A model generated the notes under the pieces. It did not search any database. It was not told where the DNA came from and saw only the letters and a list, made by a program, of their open reading frames with translations. A stretch of 64,000 nt of DNA. Source: Tupaia tana. Lineage: Eukaryota > Chordata > Mammalia > Scandentia > Tupaiidae. Each line of letters begins with the position of its first letter. Position 1 is the stretch's first letter. Positions 45,958 to 56,811 of the stretch are shown here, in pieces. The translations under genes and the position numbers were made by a program. The DNA lies in assembly GCA_026018925.1 (NCBI GenBank), contig JAKSZU010000006.1, positions 191,777,449 through 191,841,448 of the forward strand, given 5' to 3'.

Positions 45958-46190
45958 TCAGGGGTCAGGCATGATTGTGCAGGGGTAACACAACACTCCA
46001 TAATGCTGAATCTGTTTGAAAAGTGCCTGGGCATGCATCCCAAGGTCTCCCTGGGCACAATGGAGTGTGCGTGCATACTCATGACTCTGGGTGTCTGAGC
46101 CTAGGCTTAAAATAATAGCATGAAGACCTTGTTGCAGGAACTGTCCTCTTTCTTTGTCTTTCCTTCTTTAATAGAAGAAATAATTTAATC
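45958..46190 (+). mobile_element. Class C tRNA-SINE
   Basis: 'caggggtcaggcatgattgt' head with A-box-like 'gcaggggtaacacaac', 'catcccaaggtctccctggg cac', CT tract, 'aatagaagaaataattt' tail. Longest class C copy. Confidence 0.65.
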
Positions 46191-46320
46191 GTCTTTAAAA
46201 ACAGTTTTAGAATCTATATTTAGAGCACTTGTTTTCCATTCCTAATACTGCTTATTATCGCATGAACTTAGAGCATTTTTGATGTCTTCTGGTCCTCAGT
46301 TTCTTTATCTGCTTTTTGTC

Positions 46321-46572
46321 CTTTTTTTTGGAGAGGTTTTTGCTATAGGGTGTGTGCGCTCGCCAGACAGACAGAGAGACAGAAAGTGAGAAATCACCCC
46401 CCAGGGGGGATGGTCATGCCGCAATCCCTTCTCCTCCATTCTCCTCTAGGGATCTTGGGCACGCACGCACACGTGTCCGGAGTGAGTTTTAAGCCACCGG
46501 GTCCGGGACGCGAACCGCGGTTGACTACGTGGGAGTCCAGTGACATAGCCATTACGCTAACTGCTGGTCCCC
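46321..46572 (-). mobile_element. Class B tRNA-SINE, young
   Basis: CpG-rich reversed copy ending 'ctaactgctggtccc'. 'cagtttctttatctg' at 46297-46311 recurs exactly at 46573-46587, but 9 bases lie between the left copy and the T-tail. Confidence 0.96.
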
Positions 46573-46654
46573 CAGTTTCTTTATCTGTAAATATCACAAA
46601 GAGGGATCTTGTGCAGAAATATAAACCCACTTGAATTAGTCATCAAGGTAATCT

Positions 46655-46735
46655 ATATATTATAGGTGATCACGGTAAAGCTTCTGGGAACCTGCATCCC
46701 TGAGTCAGGAAAAGATAGAACGGAGTCACATGCAT
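46655..46735 (+). mobile_element. MLT1-like LTR fragment
   Basis: 'aagcttctgggaacctgcat ccctgagtcaggaaaagata' closely repeats 45278-45325. Isolated piece. Confidence 0.5.
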
Positions 46736-46954
46736 TATTATTTTACTGCCTTTTTATATATATCTGGAAATCATGGCAGCATTTTCTCAGAAAGGTTTGT
46801 CAATCAGTACTCAATATTAGCTGAAAAATCATTTACTAATTTGCCTTTTAAAACAGTGGAGAAAAAATAGCTCTCAGAATTAATGGAATGTAAGACCCTG
46901 ACATCAATGGGCTGATGTTTGACACTTGACAAATGCTTTTGAATGAATGGATGA

Positions 46955-47045
46955 GTGGTGAATTAATTACTTCAATTCAGAGAATCTTTATTGATTATCT
47001 ACTCTTTGCTCATGCCTGAGACAGAACAACTAGAGATCATGAACT
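46955..47045 (-). mobile_element. L2-like fragment (weak)
   Basis: 'gagaatctttattgattatc tactctttgctcatgcctga' has the shape of a reversed L2 3' end. Confidence 0.35.
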
Positions 47046-47145
47046 GGAACAGGAGAATCAAAGCTAGCTAGGGGCCCACGTGGAGAACCTAGGTTTAAAA
47101 CTACTTACAAGAAAATACAGCTAAATTAAACCTTATTGGCAGACC

Positions 47146-47264
47146 TAACATTATTTATTTATTTATTTATTTATTGTGATTTTTCAAGCCATCAGATCCA
47201 GACTGAACCCTGGTTGACCATGTGGGAATCTGGTGTCTTAAACACCATACCACCTACTGGCCCA
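47146..47264 (-). mobile_element. Class A tRNA-SINE, truncated
   Basis: (TTTA)n tail, then directly 'caagccatcagatccagact' and a head ending 'cacctactggccca'. The CT tract is lost. Confidence 0.82.
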
Positions 47265-47317
47265 GCGGACCTAATCTTGCTGTTGAATGTAACCGGGTTA
47301 AACTCTGCTAAAAACAT

Positions 47318-47356
<39 letters not shown>

Positions 47357-47602
47357 TTGGAGAGATTTTTGCTATAGGGCATCTGCACTCACCAAAAGGA
47401 GAGAGACAGAAGCAAGAAATTACCCCCCCGGGGGGGGGGGGGATGGCCATACCACAATCCCTTCTCCTCCGTTCTCCTCTCGGGATCTTGAGCATGTATG
47501 CACATGTGCCTGGCATGAGTTTAAGCCATCGGGTCCAGGACTTGAACTGCTGTCAGCTACATGGGAGTCCAGCAACAGCCATTACGCTAACTGCTGGTCC
47601 CT
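47318..47602 (-). mobile_element. Class B tRNA-SINE with C7G13 tract
   Basis: (TTTA)n tail (47318-47358), 'gagatttttgctatagggca', palindrome turned into C7G13 (47423-47442), head ending 'ctaactgctggtccc'. Confidence 0.95.
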
Positions 47603-47611
47603 AAAGTTTAT

Positions 47612-47822
47612 TTTGTTTCTGCTTTGAAGGAAAGAAAGAGAGACAGGAACCCCCAATAATGTCTCCATGTTACAATTTACCCCCCAGCCTCAGTCAGCCT
47701 GATTACAGGCATGCACACACCAAATATGTACAGGGAGACATCTGGAAACGAACCTGGGACTTCCCCACACTCGCCCAGCATCACACTCCATTGTATTACC
47801 ACTGTGCCACTGCCACTAGCCT
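47612..47822 (-). mobile_element. Class C tRNA-SINE
   Basis: On the minus strand: 'ggctagtggcagtggcacag tggtaatac' (A box) and 'caggttcgtttcc' (B box), body, then a 'ctctctttctttcc' tract. Best-preserved class C head. Confidence 0.7.
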
Positions 47823-47824
47823 TC

Positions 47825-48650
47825 AGAAAACTTCTAATTTGTTAATCCAAAGACATTGCTATACTGTAGTACTCATCTAACATATTTAGAATAGATTTAG
47901 GTATAGAGGAGTTATATGACTGAGCTAGAGCTAAGTGATAACTCAGTGACAGCCAGAAATGTAAAACCTTAGCTGTTCTAAATCCAGTTGTTTTTAAGAG
48001 GGTGTTCTTGACTAAATTTGGTTGTATACAAATAAAATGAAGCCTTTGACAGATGAATAGTTAAAGGCCACATATGCAACATAGAGAAATTAGTGCTGGA
48101 CTATAACAAACACAGTGGTGGGTGTATCAGACCACAAGACAGTTATAATATTAATTTAGTAAATGTTCTCTGAGAGCCCAGCAGCAGTTAAAACACCTTA
48201 GAGAAAGACTTACACTCATAAAATAACTTGTTTATTTGACATCTTTTTCTGGATAAGTTTATACCAATGGGTCTCACACAGATGGCTATGTGCTATGTAA
48301 GTTACAGTTTTAACTACACTTTTATTCTGGACTTTAAATCAATGACCTTAGGACCATAAAATGCATGCTCTCTACATCGAATTATCTTCATTAACTTGGA
48401 GAAAGTGTCAGACTAGATATTTAAACGTGCTGGTTAGGTGGCACAGAAAGCGATGCTCATAAGTAAGCCAGAGCAAGGAGTTCTATCTACTTGCAGTTCA
48501 GATGGATTGGTTCATACAGATAGCATCCATAAACAGCTAGATAAGCACCACAATCTGGTGTGACTTGTCAGGATTTAATTTAACAACCTTTCTAGGTCAC
48601 AGCATGATCATTCATTCTGGCCTCAAATCTGGGATTGGGCAACTCTCTTG
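47825..48650. other. Unassigned DNA
   Basis: No repeat or gene recognised. Confidence 0.4.
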
Positions 48651-48652
48651 AC

Positions 48653-49010
48653 TGATTGTGTATTCATGCATTCAGCAAATACGTATTAAGTAACCAAGGT
48701 GTATCAGGTCATAGGCTTTATGCTGGGGATTCAAAATCTCTGAGTGTGAGACCCTCTTTTCAAGAAATATACAGTCTTACGGGAAGGCAAATACCTAAGG
48801 AGATAATTATAATGCCTGGTGAAACGTGTTATAATAGAGGTTAAGCACAAGGTTTTGTAAAAGTAAAGTAACAGAAACAATACAATTCAGGAAGAAAACC
48901 CTCAGAGACAGCAATACGAATGGTGGTAACTGAGTGGGCTTTGAAGATAAGCTTACCCTGCAGAGAACACTGGGTACCAAGGATATCGAGTGGGCAACAA
49001 ACCAGAAGAG
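48653..49010 (-). mobile_element. L2 3' end, reversed
   Basis: 'tcatgcattcagcaaatacg', 'tttatgctggggattcaaaa', 'agaaatatacagtcttacgg', 'aatgcctggtgaaacgtg' follow a reversed L2 3' region. Confidence 0.6.
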
Positions 49011-49011
49011 T

Positions 49012-49420
49012 GTGTGGCATATCTAAGAAACCAACCCATGTGTTTTATGATCATCTTATTATCGATATTTAGATACGAACACTGTCGTTGGGTAAGTGCA
49101 TGTTTAAAGTTGATATTTGACATAGTTAATGTGTAAATACCTTAGACATTGAAAAGGATGCAACATGTATATAAAGTAGACTTTTATTTTGCATAATTAT
49201 TAATGTAATCATACTAGTCCAGACATACCAGCAGTCTGTTTTTCATTTTATTATCTAGGACATAAGTTGCACATTAAATTTTAAAAATAAACTAGAAAAA
49301 TGTGTTCCACCACAAAATAAACAAACTTTCCTAGCATTGTTTAAAAGTGATTGCATTAAGTGTCAGACATTTCATTTCATCCAAAGTATTGCCCTGATTT
49401 GATTTCTTTATTTTTAATTT
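49012..49420. other. Unassigned AT-rich DNA
   Basis: Nothing recognised. Confidence 0.4.
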
Positions 49421-49424
49421 AAAA

Positions 49425-49685
49425 AATTTTCCAGAGGGAATCTGTTTGCTGGATAGAGTCAGAGACAGAGAGAGAGAGACAGAGAGAGATGGAAAGTGAG
49501 CAAGCACACCCCATGAGCATGGTCATGCTGCAACCCCTTTTCCTCCAACTCTCCCTCCTGTTAAGATTTTGGGCACACACACACATACATTCAGTGTGTT
49601 TCACAAGCTGCCAGGGTAGGGACTTGAACCTATAGTCAGCCATGTGGTATTCGGCCACATTAAACACCAGGCCACAGGCTGAGTC
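49425..49685 (-). mobile_element. Class B tRNA-SINE, old
   Basis: 'ttttccagagggaatctgtt', GA tract, 'caagcacaccccatgagcat', head complement 'gccatgtggtattcggccac'. Confidence 0.82.
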
Positions 49686-49689
49686 ATGA

Positions 49690-51215
49690 TTTTTAACTGT
49701 ACATAACAATATATAATCTTAACTTTGAGGTACTGTATAGTTTTAATTAAATGATCATAAGCCACTCTACAAATTTGAATTCACAAATCCACACAGATCT
49801 GTTTCCCTGGTTATTAGCTTATCAGAGCTAATTAGAAAAAGATAAATAACACCTATTTATTCAGTAAAAAATTATAATGATTGGTCAATAAAAACCACTT
49901 TAAGACTTTAAATAAAAGCAAAAGCAGATATTTTTTTGGTTTTCTTATTATAAAACATAAATAAGATGTTACATTATGAAAGAATTATATTGGCTACTTT
50001 CTATTTGGAGGGAAGAACAGTGGAGAATGCTCTATTTAAAATTATTTATGATTACTAGAGTTCTAATCCTGCATAGAAATATGATGACAATATAATATTC
50101 CCTTACCCCAAATTTAGCTTACATTAAATTAAGCAGATTTAAAAAAATTTTTTTAGATATCTGGTCTGAATTTAAGTAGTGGAATTTATGTCATTGTTAT
50201 AATGTTGAAAAAATAGACCCAGACTCTCATTTTGTAACAAAACTTCCCTAAATCAAGGAGAATACAAATCTCTTACTAAAATATAAACAGATAAACAAAA
50301 ATATAGATATTCATAGATACATAAAATCTTTAAATCACAATAAATTTTAAAATCGAAGCACTCCACTTAGAAAATGAAACAAAAGCAGTAGCAAAATGCA
50401 TCTCTGCACTCTGATAAATTCTCCAACTTCTTGATATTATTTTACAAGGTATGCCTTTTATTTAGATTATATTTCCATTGAACAGGATCTGCTTAATCAT
50501 TTATAATAGTTTCATAAATTTTAAGGACAATTATCCAGCACATCAGAGATGTGTCCAAGATCAACAATATTTTAAAACTATTTCCATTCGTCAACATTTC
50601 GTAGTGCCTATTGTGTGTTAAGTATATTAGATGTATTTACTCAGCTCTTGATATCTACATGAACTTACTTCTAAGAGAGTCGTGGTCTTTGAGGATGGCA
50701 TTATTTTAATTACTATAATTTGTTTTTAGTGAACTTTCAGCCCTATATAATAAACCATCTGAGTCAACACTATATAAAATAGGAACTTACTAAAATTTTC
50801 ATAGTGAGAATAATATCTAAAGAAAAATGAAGGGTAAAATTTAGCTCTAAATTTAAAAAATAACATTTATATGTAAAGTCAATCAAGACAGTGACTAATT
50901 ACTGTAGTCAAAAAGCCAATATAGATGGTTTATTTTCTTTGTTAAGCATCTAGTTAGATTCTTTTATGTCCTGTTATTACTATTAAAATTAACAGCTTAT
51001 GCGAAGAACTTTTAAATTATAGAGACAATTTATCTGACAATATTTTACTTATTAGTGATAATATGTTACACCCACACACACAAATAAAATTCAGCATGTA
51101 GGAAGCATTTTTTTTTCCTGGGTGCTCCTTACTAATTTCTAGTTTTAAATATTACAAGTTGTATCTCATAACATGTATCATGTAAAATTAGAAAAATGAA
51201 TTAGAAAAAAACTCC
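49690..51215. other. Unassigned AT-rich DNA
   Basis: A weak MIR-like patch lies at about 50590-50640 ('gtgcctattgtgtgttaagt'). Otherwise nothing recognised over 1.5 kb, the longest SINE-free stretch but one. Confidence 0.45.
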
Positions 51216-51220
51216 TATTA

Positions 51221-51221
51221 A

Positions 51222-51275
<54 letters not shown>

Positions 51276-51290
51276 TTGTGTGTTATATAT
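51221..51290. repeat. (AT)n/(GT)n microsatellite
   Basis: AT run, GT run (51237-51271), then TATAT. Confidence 0.95.
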
Positions 51291-51525
51291 ATAAATTTGC
51301 CAGAGGGCACATGTTCTAGCCAGGGGCAGAGAATGGTAAAGCAAGAACTAACCACCCATTGGGCATATTGACACCGAATCCTTCTCATCCATTTCTCCTT
51401 CTCTTTGGGACTTTGGGCATGGATATACACACGTCCATCATGTTTTCCATAGTGACAGGTCAGAGACTTGAACCATGTTGCTGGTCACGTGAAATCCAGC
51501 AGCTTTATCCACTAGGGAATAGGTT
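51290..51525 (-). mobile_element. Class B tRNA-SINE, very old
   Basis: 'aaatttgccagagggcacat', 'ctaaccacccattgggcata', head complement 'cagagacttgaaccatgttg'. Confidence 0.75.
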
Positions 51526-51529
51526 GGCT

Positions 51530-52004
51530 CAATTTATATTTTCAATAAATTTTATTATGGAAATTTGAGGCTTACTACATGATATCATAGGTTTCATGTA
51601 GATAATAAAATGGTTACTATGATGAAGCAAATTAACTTATATATTATCTCACATAGTTTTTGTTTTTAAATAAGAACAGCAAAATTCTTTTTAACAAAAA
51701 TTTTCTGATCAAGTAAAGTTTTATTGATTGCAGTCTTCATGATGTATATTAATCTTTAAATGTATTCACCCTACATATCTGCAAATTATTTTCAATGGAT
51801 TTATTTTCATATTTCTTGGGAAAGGTTTACATAGCAACACATTTTAGTGATTTGTAGTCCCTTTAAAAGAGAAATGGAAGAGAAATTATATTTAAAGGTG
51901 GGAAAGGAAAATAGGTAAATCATATATAGAAGTGAGAAAAACTTATGGACACGAAGAGAGCAGTGACAGTCAATAGATGATTTAAGATAGAAAGTATAAA
52001 GAGA
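51530..52004. other. Unassigned AT-rich DNA
   Basis: Nothing recognised. Confidence 0.4.
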
Positions 52005-52005
52005 G

Positions 52006-52249
52006 GGGGCCAACAGGTGGCATAATGGTTACATCACTGGACTTCCATATGACCAAACATGGTTTGAGTCTTGGACCCAGTGGCTTTAAACTCACACCAG
52101 GCATGTGTGCACATGTGTCGAAGATCCCGAGAGAATGGAAAAGGGATTGCTGTGTGGCCATGTCCCCTGGGGGCGGGGCTTGATTTCCCACTTTCTGTCT
52201 ATCTCACTCTGTCTCTCCAGGGAAGTGCATGCACACTATACTAAAAATC

Positions 52250-52280
<31 letters not shown>
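52006..52280 (+). mobile_element. Class B tRNA-SINE
   Basis: 'ggggccaacaggtggcataa' head, 'tgtcccctgggggcggggct' palindrome variant, 28-A tail (52252-52279) followed by A-rich sequence. Confidence 0.94.
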
Positions 52281-52281
<1 letters not shown>

Positions 52282-52282
<1 letters not shown>

Positions 52283-52800
52283 GAGAAGGAAAAAAAAGTA
52301 AGAAAAAAAAAGTAAAAAGAGAGAAATTATTGAATTGAGCAGGCAAAAAGCAAACAGAAAGCAACTGCTATATGAATATTGCAGTGACTTTGTAGTTAAA
52401 GAGAGGCCTAAAAGAGAGGCTGACAGTCCTGATGTTGCAGACCCCAGATCTTCCCTCTTGTTTTTCTACTTATCAAATATCTTCTTCACTAGCTTTCTTG
52501 TGTTGTCTGTGGGCAAAATGGTGTTAGAGGAATGGATGTTCACTCATCCTTATTAGAGTAGTTAATTAGACTCCAGACTGTTTCCATTTTTTCTTCTATT
52601 CTCCATCCCTCCTCGCTTGTTCTTATTTCTTCAGGCTGAATTTTGTCAGGTTAATGAAATTCTGCCTTCGTGGAAAAAGCAATGCTTATGTTTTATAGTA
52701 TCATAACCCTAAAATGCTATTGTTCAACTTTCTAAGTGGAATATTCTATTTGTTATGCGTTATAAAGTAACAGCATGTAAATAACAAACATACATATGTG
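52282..52800. other. Unassigned DNA
   Basis: Nothing recognised. Confidence 0.4.
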
Positions 52801-52807
52801 TGTGTGT

Positions 52808-52864
52808 ATATATATGCAATAAAGTGATGCATATATATGCAATAAAGAGATGCATATATATAAA
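52808..52864. repeat. Short tandem repeat, about 23-bp unit
   Basis: 'atatatatgcaataaag' plus 'tgatgc' or 'agatgc' occurs twice in a row, with a partial third unit. Confidence 0.85.
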
Positions 52865-52865
52865 A

Positions 52866-54130
52866 TAACAATGATGTCCATGAATCCAATGAATTAATAT
52901 TCCCTACTAAGTCACATCATTCTTCCCTCCTGTATCATGTACTCATTTGTTTTTCTCCTTAAGAAGATCAAACTCATCCAGGGCACAGCAGTCTTCCAAC
53001 ATTCGCTGAACACCCACCAAGCGTCCTCCCTGAGGAGGGAGTTATATATGGTGGTGGGGTGAGTGCTATTGGCAGGGTACTCCAGGATTGTAAAGACTAA
53101 AAGCAAGATTTTTCTTACTATCCTTGTCTATGCCCCTTGTCTTCTGCTCAATTTTGCTTCTTAAGTGGCTGTCTTTGCCTTACCACTCATCTAGAATAAT
53201 CTTGCTTCCTTTTTGTCCTTGCTCAGTTTTGAATAATCCATGTACAATTTAAATATTTGTGTGATAGTTTACAACTATTGACCTTTAAGTTTCATGGACC
53301 TAGAAAATATGCAAACTAATAGAAATCATGGAGAGACAGAACAAGAATAGAAACATTTTATGCTTAGATTTGCGGTGTTCAAACTACCCAAAAGATGGCC
53401 TATCCTATCACATACGACATTGCACATAGATATTTCTGTATAAGGGCTGACAATATGTGGGATGATATCTGGATTTCAGCAAGTTATTTTCTTTTAACTT
53501 CTAATAGTAAATTACATCATATTGAAAGAGATTTAGACACTTCAAGTGAATAAATAATAGAGTTTCTAATCTGAAAACCTGCAGTTTTTATAGTTTAATC
53601 AGTAAGATTTAACACAGAGTAAAATAAAATAGAGAGCTATCTAATAAGAAAGTGTTCTGCATTGTGAAGTGAAAATGGGACTCTGTGGAAAAGATCATCC
53701 TGCCACTGGGATTCTAATAACCAATAAGCAGAAATTATATATAACCATACAATTTTCTCATCTGACTTACTGCTATAGGAATGCAATTGGGATGGGGGAT
53801 TGCAGATGAGCTACTGGAGACAGTTTCTCTTTTGTTTGCTTTTGTCCTTTAAACTAAAGTGTGCATTTAGTTCTGTTTTTACTAAGTCAGGGAGCAACTA
53901 CCTATTCCAAGGTAAAGAATATAAAAGAGTTGTAAGTGGAGTTTAAGAAGCTATAAAAAGCTAAGTGAGATCTTAACACTAATATAATAATCAGGTAAGG
54001 GAAATTAATTTTTTGTTGTCTATGAAGGAATAAGGAAAAAAACAAATGAAAGTTAACATTATTATGAGATATGAGTCCTTTATTTTTATATTTTATAGGT
54101 TTTAATAGAATATTATGCATCAGCTTTTTT
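52866..54130. other. Unassigned DNA
   Basis: Includes a small imperfect hairpin at about 53022-53041 ('cctccctgaggaggga'). No gene or repeat family recognised. Confidence 0.4.
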
Positions 54131-54132
54131 TT

Positions 54133-54390
54133 AAAAAAATATTTAGTTGTTTAATGTTTTTGCCATCGGGCATGTATGTTCACCAAAGAGAGACAAAGGC
54201 AGTGAAAAAGAAAATAAGAAATCACCCCTCAGGAGGGATGATCATGCAGAAACTCCTCCTCTATTCTCCTTTTGGTAGTTTTGGGTACCCATGAACATGC
54301 ACCTTGAGTGATTTAAGCCACCAGGTCCAGAACTCAAATGCAAGGGCCATGTGAGAATCTAGTGCCTTAACTGCCCTCCACTTGCTAGCC
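54133..54390 (-). mobile_element. Class B tRNA-SINE
   Basis: 'gtttttgccatcgggcatgt', 'atcacccctcaggagggatg', head ending 'cacttgctagccc'. It abuts the L1. Confidence 0.88.
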
Positions 54391-54391
54391 C

Positions 54392-55395
54392 AATACATCA
54401 ACTTTAAATATACCAGTTTTGTTGTGCAGAAGCTTTTTAACCTGATGCAATCCCACATGTCTATTTGCTATTATTGCCTATGCTTTGGGGGTCTTAATTT
54501 AAGAAGTCTGCCTACTCCAATGTCTCCAAGAGTTCTCCCTGTGTTTTCCACCAGTGATTTTATAGTTTAAGTCTTAGGTTTAGCTCTTTGATTCATTTTG
54601 AATTGATTTTTGTTAGTGGTGAGAGATGAGTCCAGTTTCATGTTTCTGCGGGTGAACACCCAGATTGTCCAGCACCATTTGCTAATGAGATTTTCTTTTC
54701 CCTTTTGGATTGCCTGGTGCCCTTTGTAAAAATTCAGCTGGTTTCTGAGTGCATGTATGTGAGTGTCCAAGAGTCCAAGAGGAGAATGAAGACGGGATTG
54801 TGGAGAGGCCATCCCCACTAGGGGGGGTGATTTCTCGCTTTCTGTCTCTCTATCTCTCTCTGTCTTTCTGGCAAGTACACGTGCCCTATAGAAATAAACT
54901 TCTCCCAAAATAATATAATAATAATAAGCTGGCTACGTGTTTTGGATTTACTTCCAGAGTCTCTATTCTGTTCCATTGGTTTACAAGCCTGTTTTTGTGC
55001 CAGTACCATGCTGTTTTAAATATCATAGCTTTGTAATATATTATGGAGTCAGGGAGTGAGGTGCCTCCTACTCCACTCTTCTTCAGTATTGCTTTGGCAG
55101 TACAGGGATGTTTATAATTTCAGACAAATTCTATACTTTTTTTATTTTTCTAAATCTGTAAAAAATGTCTCTGGTAATTTGATTAGGATTGCATTAAATA
55201 TGAAGATTAATTTGATTGACATTTTGATTATAATGATTCTTCCAATCCAGTAACATGGGATATCTTACTCCTTTTTTGTGTGTGTCATTTTCTCTTTCTT
55301 TTTTTAGTTTCAGTTTTCTTTGTAGAGATCTTTGACTTCTTTGGTTAGGTTTATAGTTTCTGGGTATTGCAAAAATGAAAAAAATCATCTTTTAA
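54392..55395 (-). mobile_element. L1 ORF2 segment, reversed
   Basis: Continuous reversed L1 ORF2: 'cagaagctttttaacctgat', 'ctatgctttgggggtcttaa', 'tgccagtaccatgctgtttt', 'tcttccaatccagtaacatg', 'ttgacttctttggttaggtt'. Interrupted by a truncated SINE (about 54742-54922). It ends just before the HMGN1 retrocopy. Confidence 0.9.
54742..54922 (+). mobile_element. 5'-truncated class B SINE in L1
   Basis: Lacks the tRNA head. Begins in the post-head region ('gagtgcatgtatgtgagtgt') and runs through the palindrome 'ccactagggggggtgatttc' to 'gccctatagaaataaacttc'. An AGCTGG motif flanks both sides (about 54735 and 54928), a possible short target duplication. Confidence 0.9.
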
Positions 55396-55409
55396 AAAAT
55401 CATCTTTTG

Positions 55410-56637
55410 GGAGTTCCAGCAGCTTGGGCAGCAGGAGGAGCAGTAGGGTTTATCTGCTCAACTCTGCAAAGGCTCTAGGCACACCGAGGCCTCATCAGGC
55501 ACCCAGCACGCACTCTGTCCACAGTCAAGATGCCCAAGAGAAAGGTCAACTCAGCCCAGGGGGTGGCCAAGGAAGAAAGAGCCCAAGAGGAGATTGGCGA
55601 GGTTGTAGGCTAAACCTGCTCCTGCAAAAGTGGAGAGGAAGCCAAAAAAAGTGGCAGGGAAGGATAAATCTTCAGACAAAAGAGTGCAAACAAAAGGGAA
55701 AAGGGGAGCAAAGGGGAAACAGGCTGAAGTGGCCAACTGAGACACTGAAGATTTACCTGCAGAAAATGGAGAAACTAAAAATGAGGAGAGTCCACCCTCT
55801 GATGAAGCAGGTGAGAAAGTCAAGTCTGAGTAATATCATATCCCATGTCTTATCAATGGTCCCTGTCTCCCTTCTTGTACAATCTAGAGGAATATTTTTA
55901 TCAACTATTTTGTAAATGCAAGTTTTTTAGTAGCTCTAGAAACATTTCTAAGAAGGAGAGAATCCCACCTCATCCCAGTTTTTAAGTGTAAATGCTTTTT
56001 TTTAAGAGGTGAAATCATTTACTAGTTGTTTATTTTTCAGTACAACCAGAAAACAGTGGGATATTGACTTATAGGAGGCTTTGACTCTCTTGCATGTCAG
56101 CTTAACATTCCATAGGTGGGGGCAGGTGGGTAGTTTTTATATCCTAAATACAAAGCATACTAAATGGCAGTTTGGAGTCACAGTCATGCATTTAATGTGT
56201 CTTGAATATTTTAAATTACTTCTATTATTTTTTTAGTAGTATTGTTTCCTAAAGAAAACCACTCTTTGATTGTTGCTCTCCCTGTCAGAGTTGTGTGTAC
56301 TCTCTAACATCTTTGGTCATGGTAGTCCAGTTTTCCTAATAATTTTGTTAATGTGCTGCGGAAGGTTTGAAATTTGAAGTATGTAGTGTGTATGATACTA
56401 AATTTTGATTTGGTGGGACTTACATAACAGCTTTCAACATTTGAGAACAGTGTTTCTTGACATTCTCTTAAGGAAAATTGCCTACAAATTTGAAGCTGGA
56501 ATGTCACTGGAATAACTTAAAAAGAATCACTATACTTGACTTTTTAAATTTTTGGTACGAATGTTAAGAATTGGGTACAAATTGAAATATCTGCACTGAT
56601 CCTTGACATAACCAATAAATCTCAATTACAAAAGAAA
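55410..56637 (+). pseudogene. HMGN1: HMGN1 processed pseudogene
   Basis: A retrocopy of the HMGN1 mRNA, which encodes a small nucleosome-binding chromatin protein of about 100 residues. The start codon is at 55530, opening with MPKRKVNSAQG. A 4-base insertion near 55575 shifts the frame. In the restored frame a TAG lies at 55606-55608 and a TGA at 55738-55740; the natural-position stop is TAA at 55831. Recognisable downstream blocks are KDKSSDKRVQTKGKRGAKGK and AENGETKNEESPPSDEAGEK. The 5' UTR (from 55410) and about 800 bp of 3' UTR follow with no introns. AATAAA lies near 56614, then a decayed A-rich tail. Target duplication 'aatcatcttttg' (55398-55409) and 'aatcatctttttg' (56640-56652). The stops make it non-functional. 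Parent identity rests on recalled HMGN1 protein and mRNA features. Confidence 0.93.
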
Positions 56638-56651
56638 GTAATCATCTTTTT

Positions 56652-56757
56652 GATGATAATTTGTATGGTAATATCTTTGATTGGACCAATATATGGTGTA
56701 TTCATGATGGGACAATTCATTTTGTATACTGTAATGATACACAGTGATTGAACGTTA
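56652..56757 (+). mobile_element. L1 3' UTR tail
   Basis: 'gatgataatttgtatggtaa' then 'tgatacacagtgattgaacg' matches the L1 3' terminus type seen at 5011-5128. Directly follows the HMGN1 target duplication and leads into a (CAAA)n tail. Confidence 0.65.
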
Positions 56758-56808
56758 AAAACAAACAAACAAACAATCAAACAAACAAACAAACAAACAA
56801 ACAAAAAC
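56757..56808. repeat. (CAAA)n tail
   Basis: ACAA/CAAA tetranucleotides forming the 3' tail of the L1 end. Confidence 0.92.
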
Positions 56809-56811
56809 ACA

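Noticed and set aside
53022..53041. Hairpin as a terminator or microRNA precursor
   Set aside because: The stem is too short and imperfect and has no supporting context.
55424..55915. 163-codon + frame as a novel gene
   Set aside because: It is an out-of-frame reading through the HMGN1 retrocopy and its UTRs.
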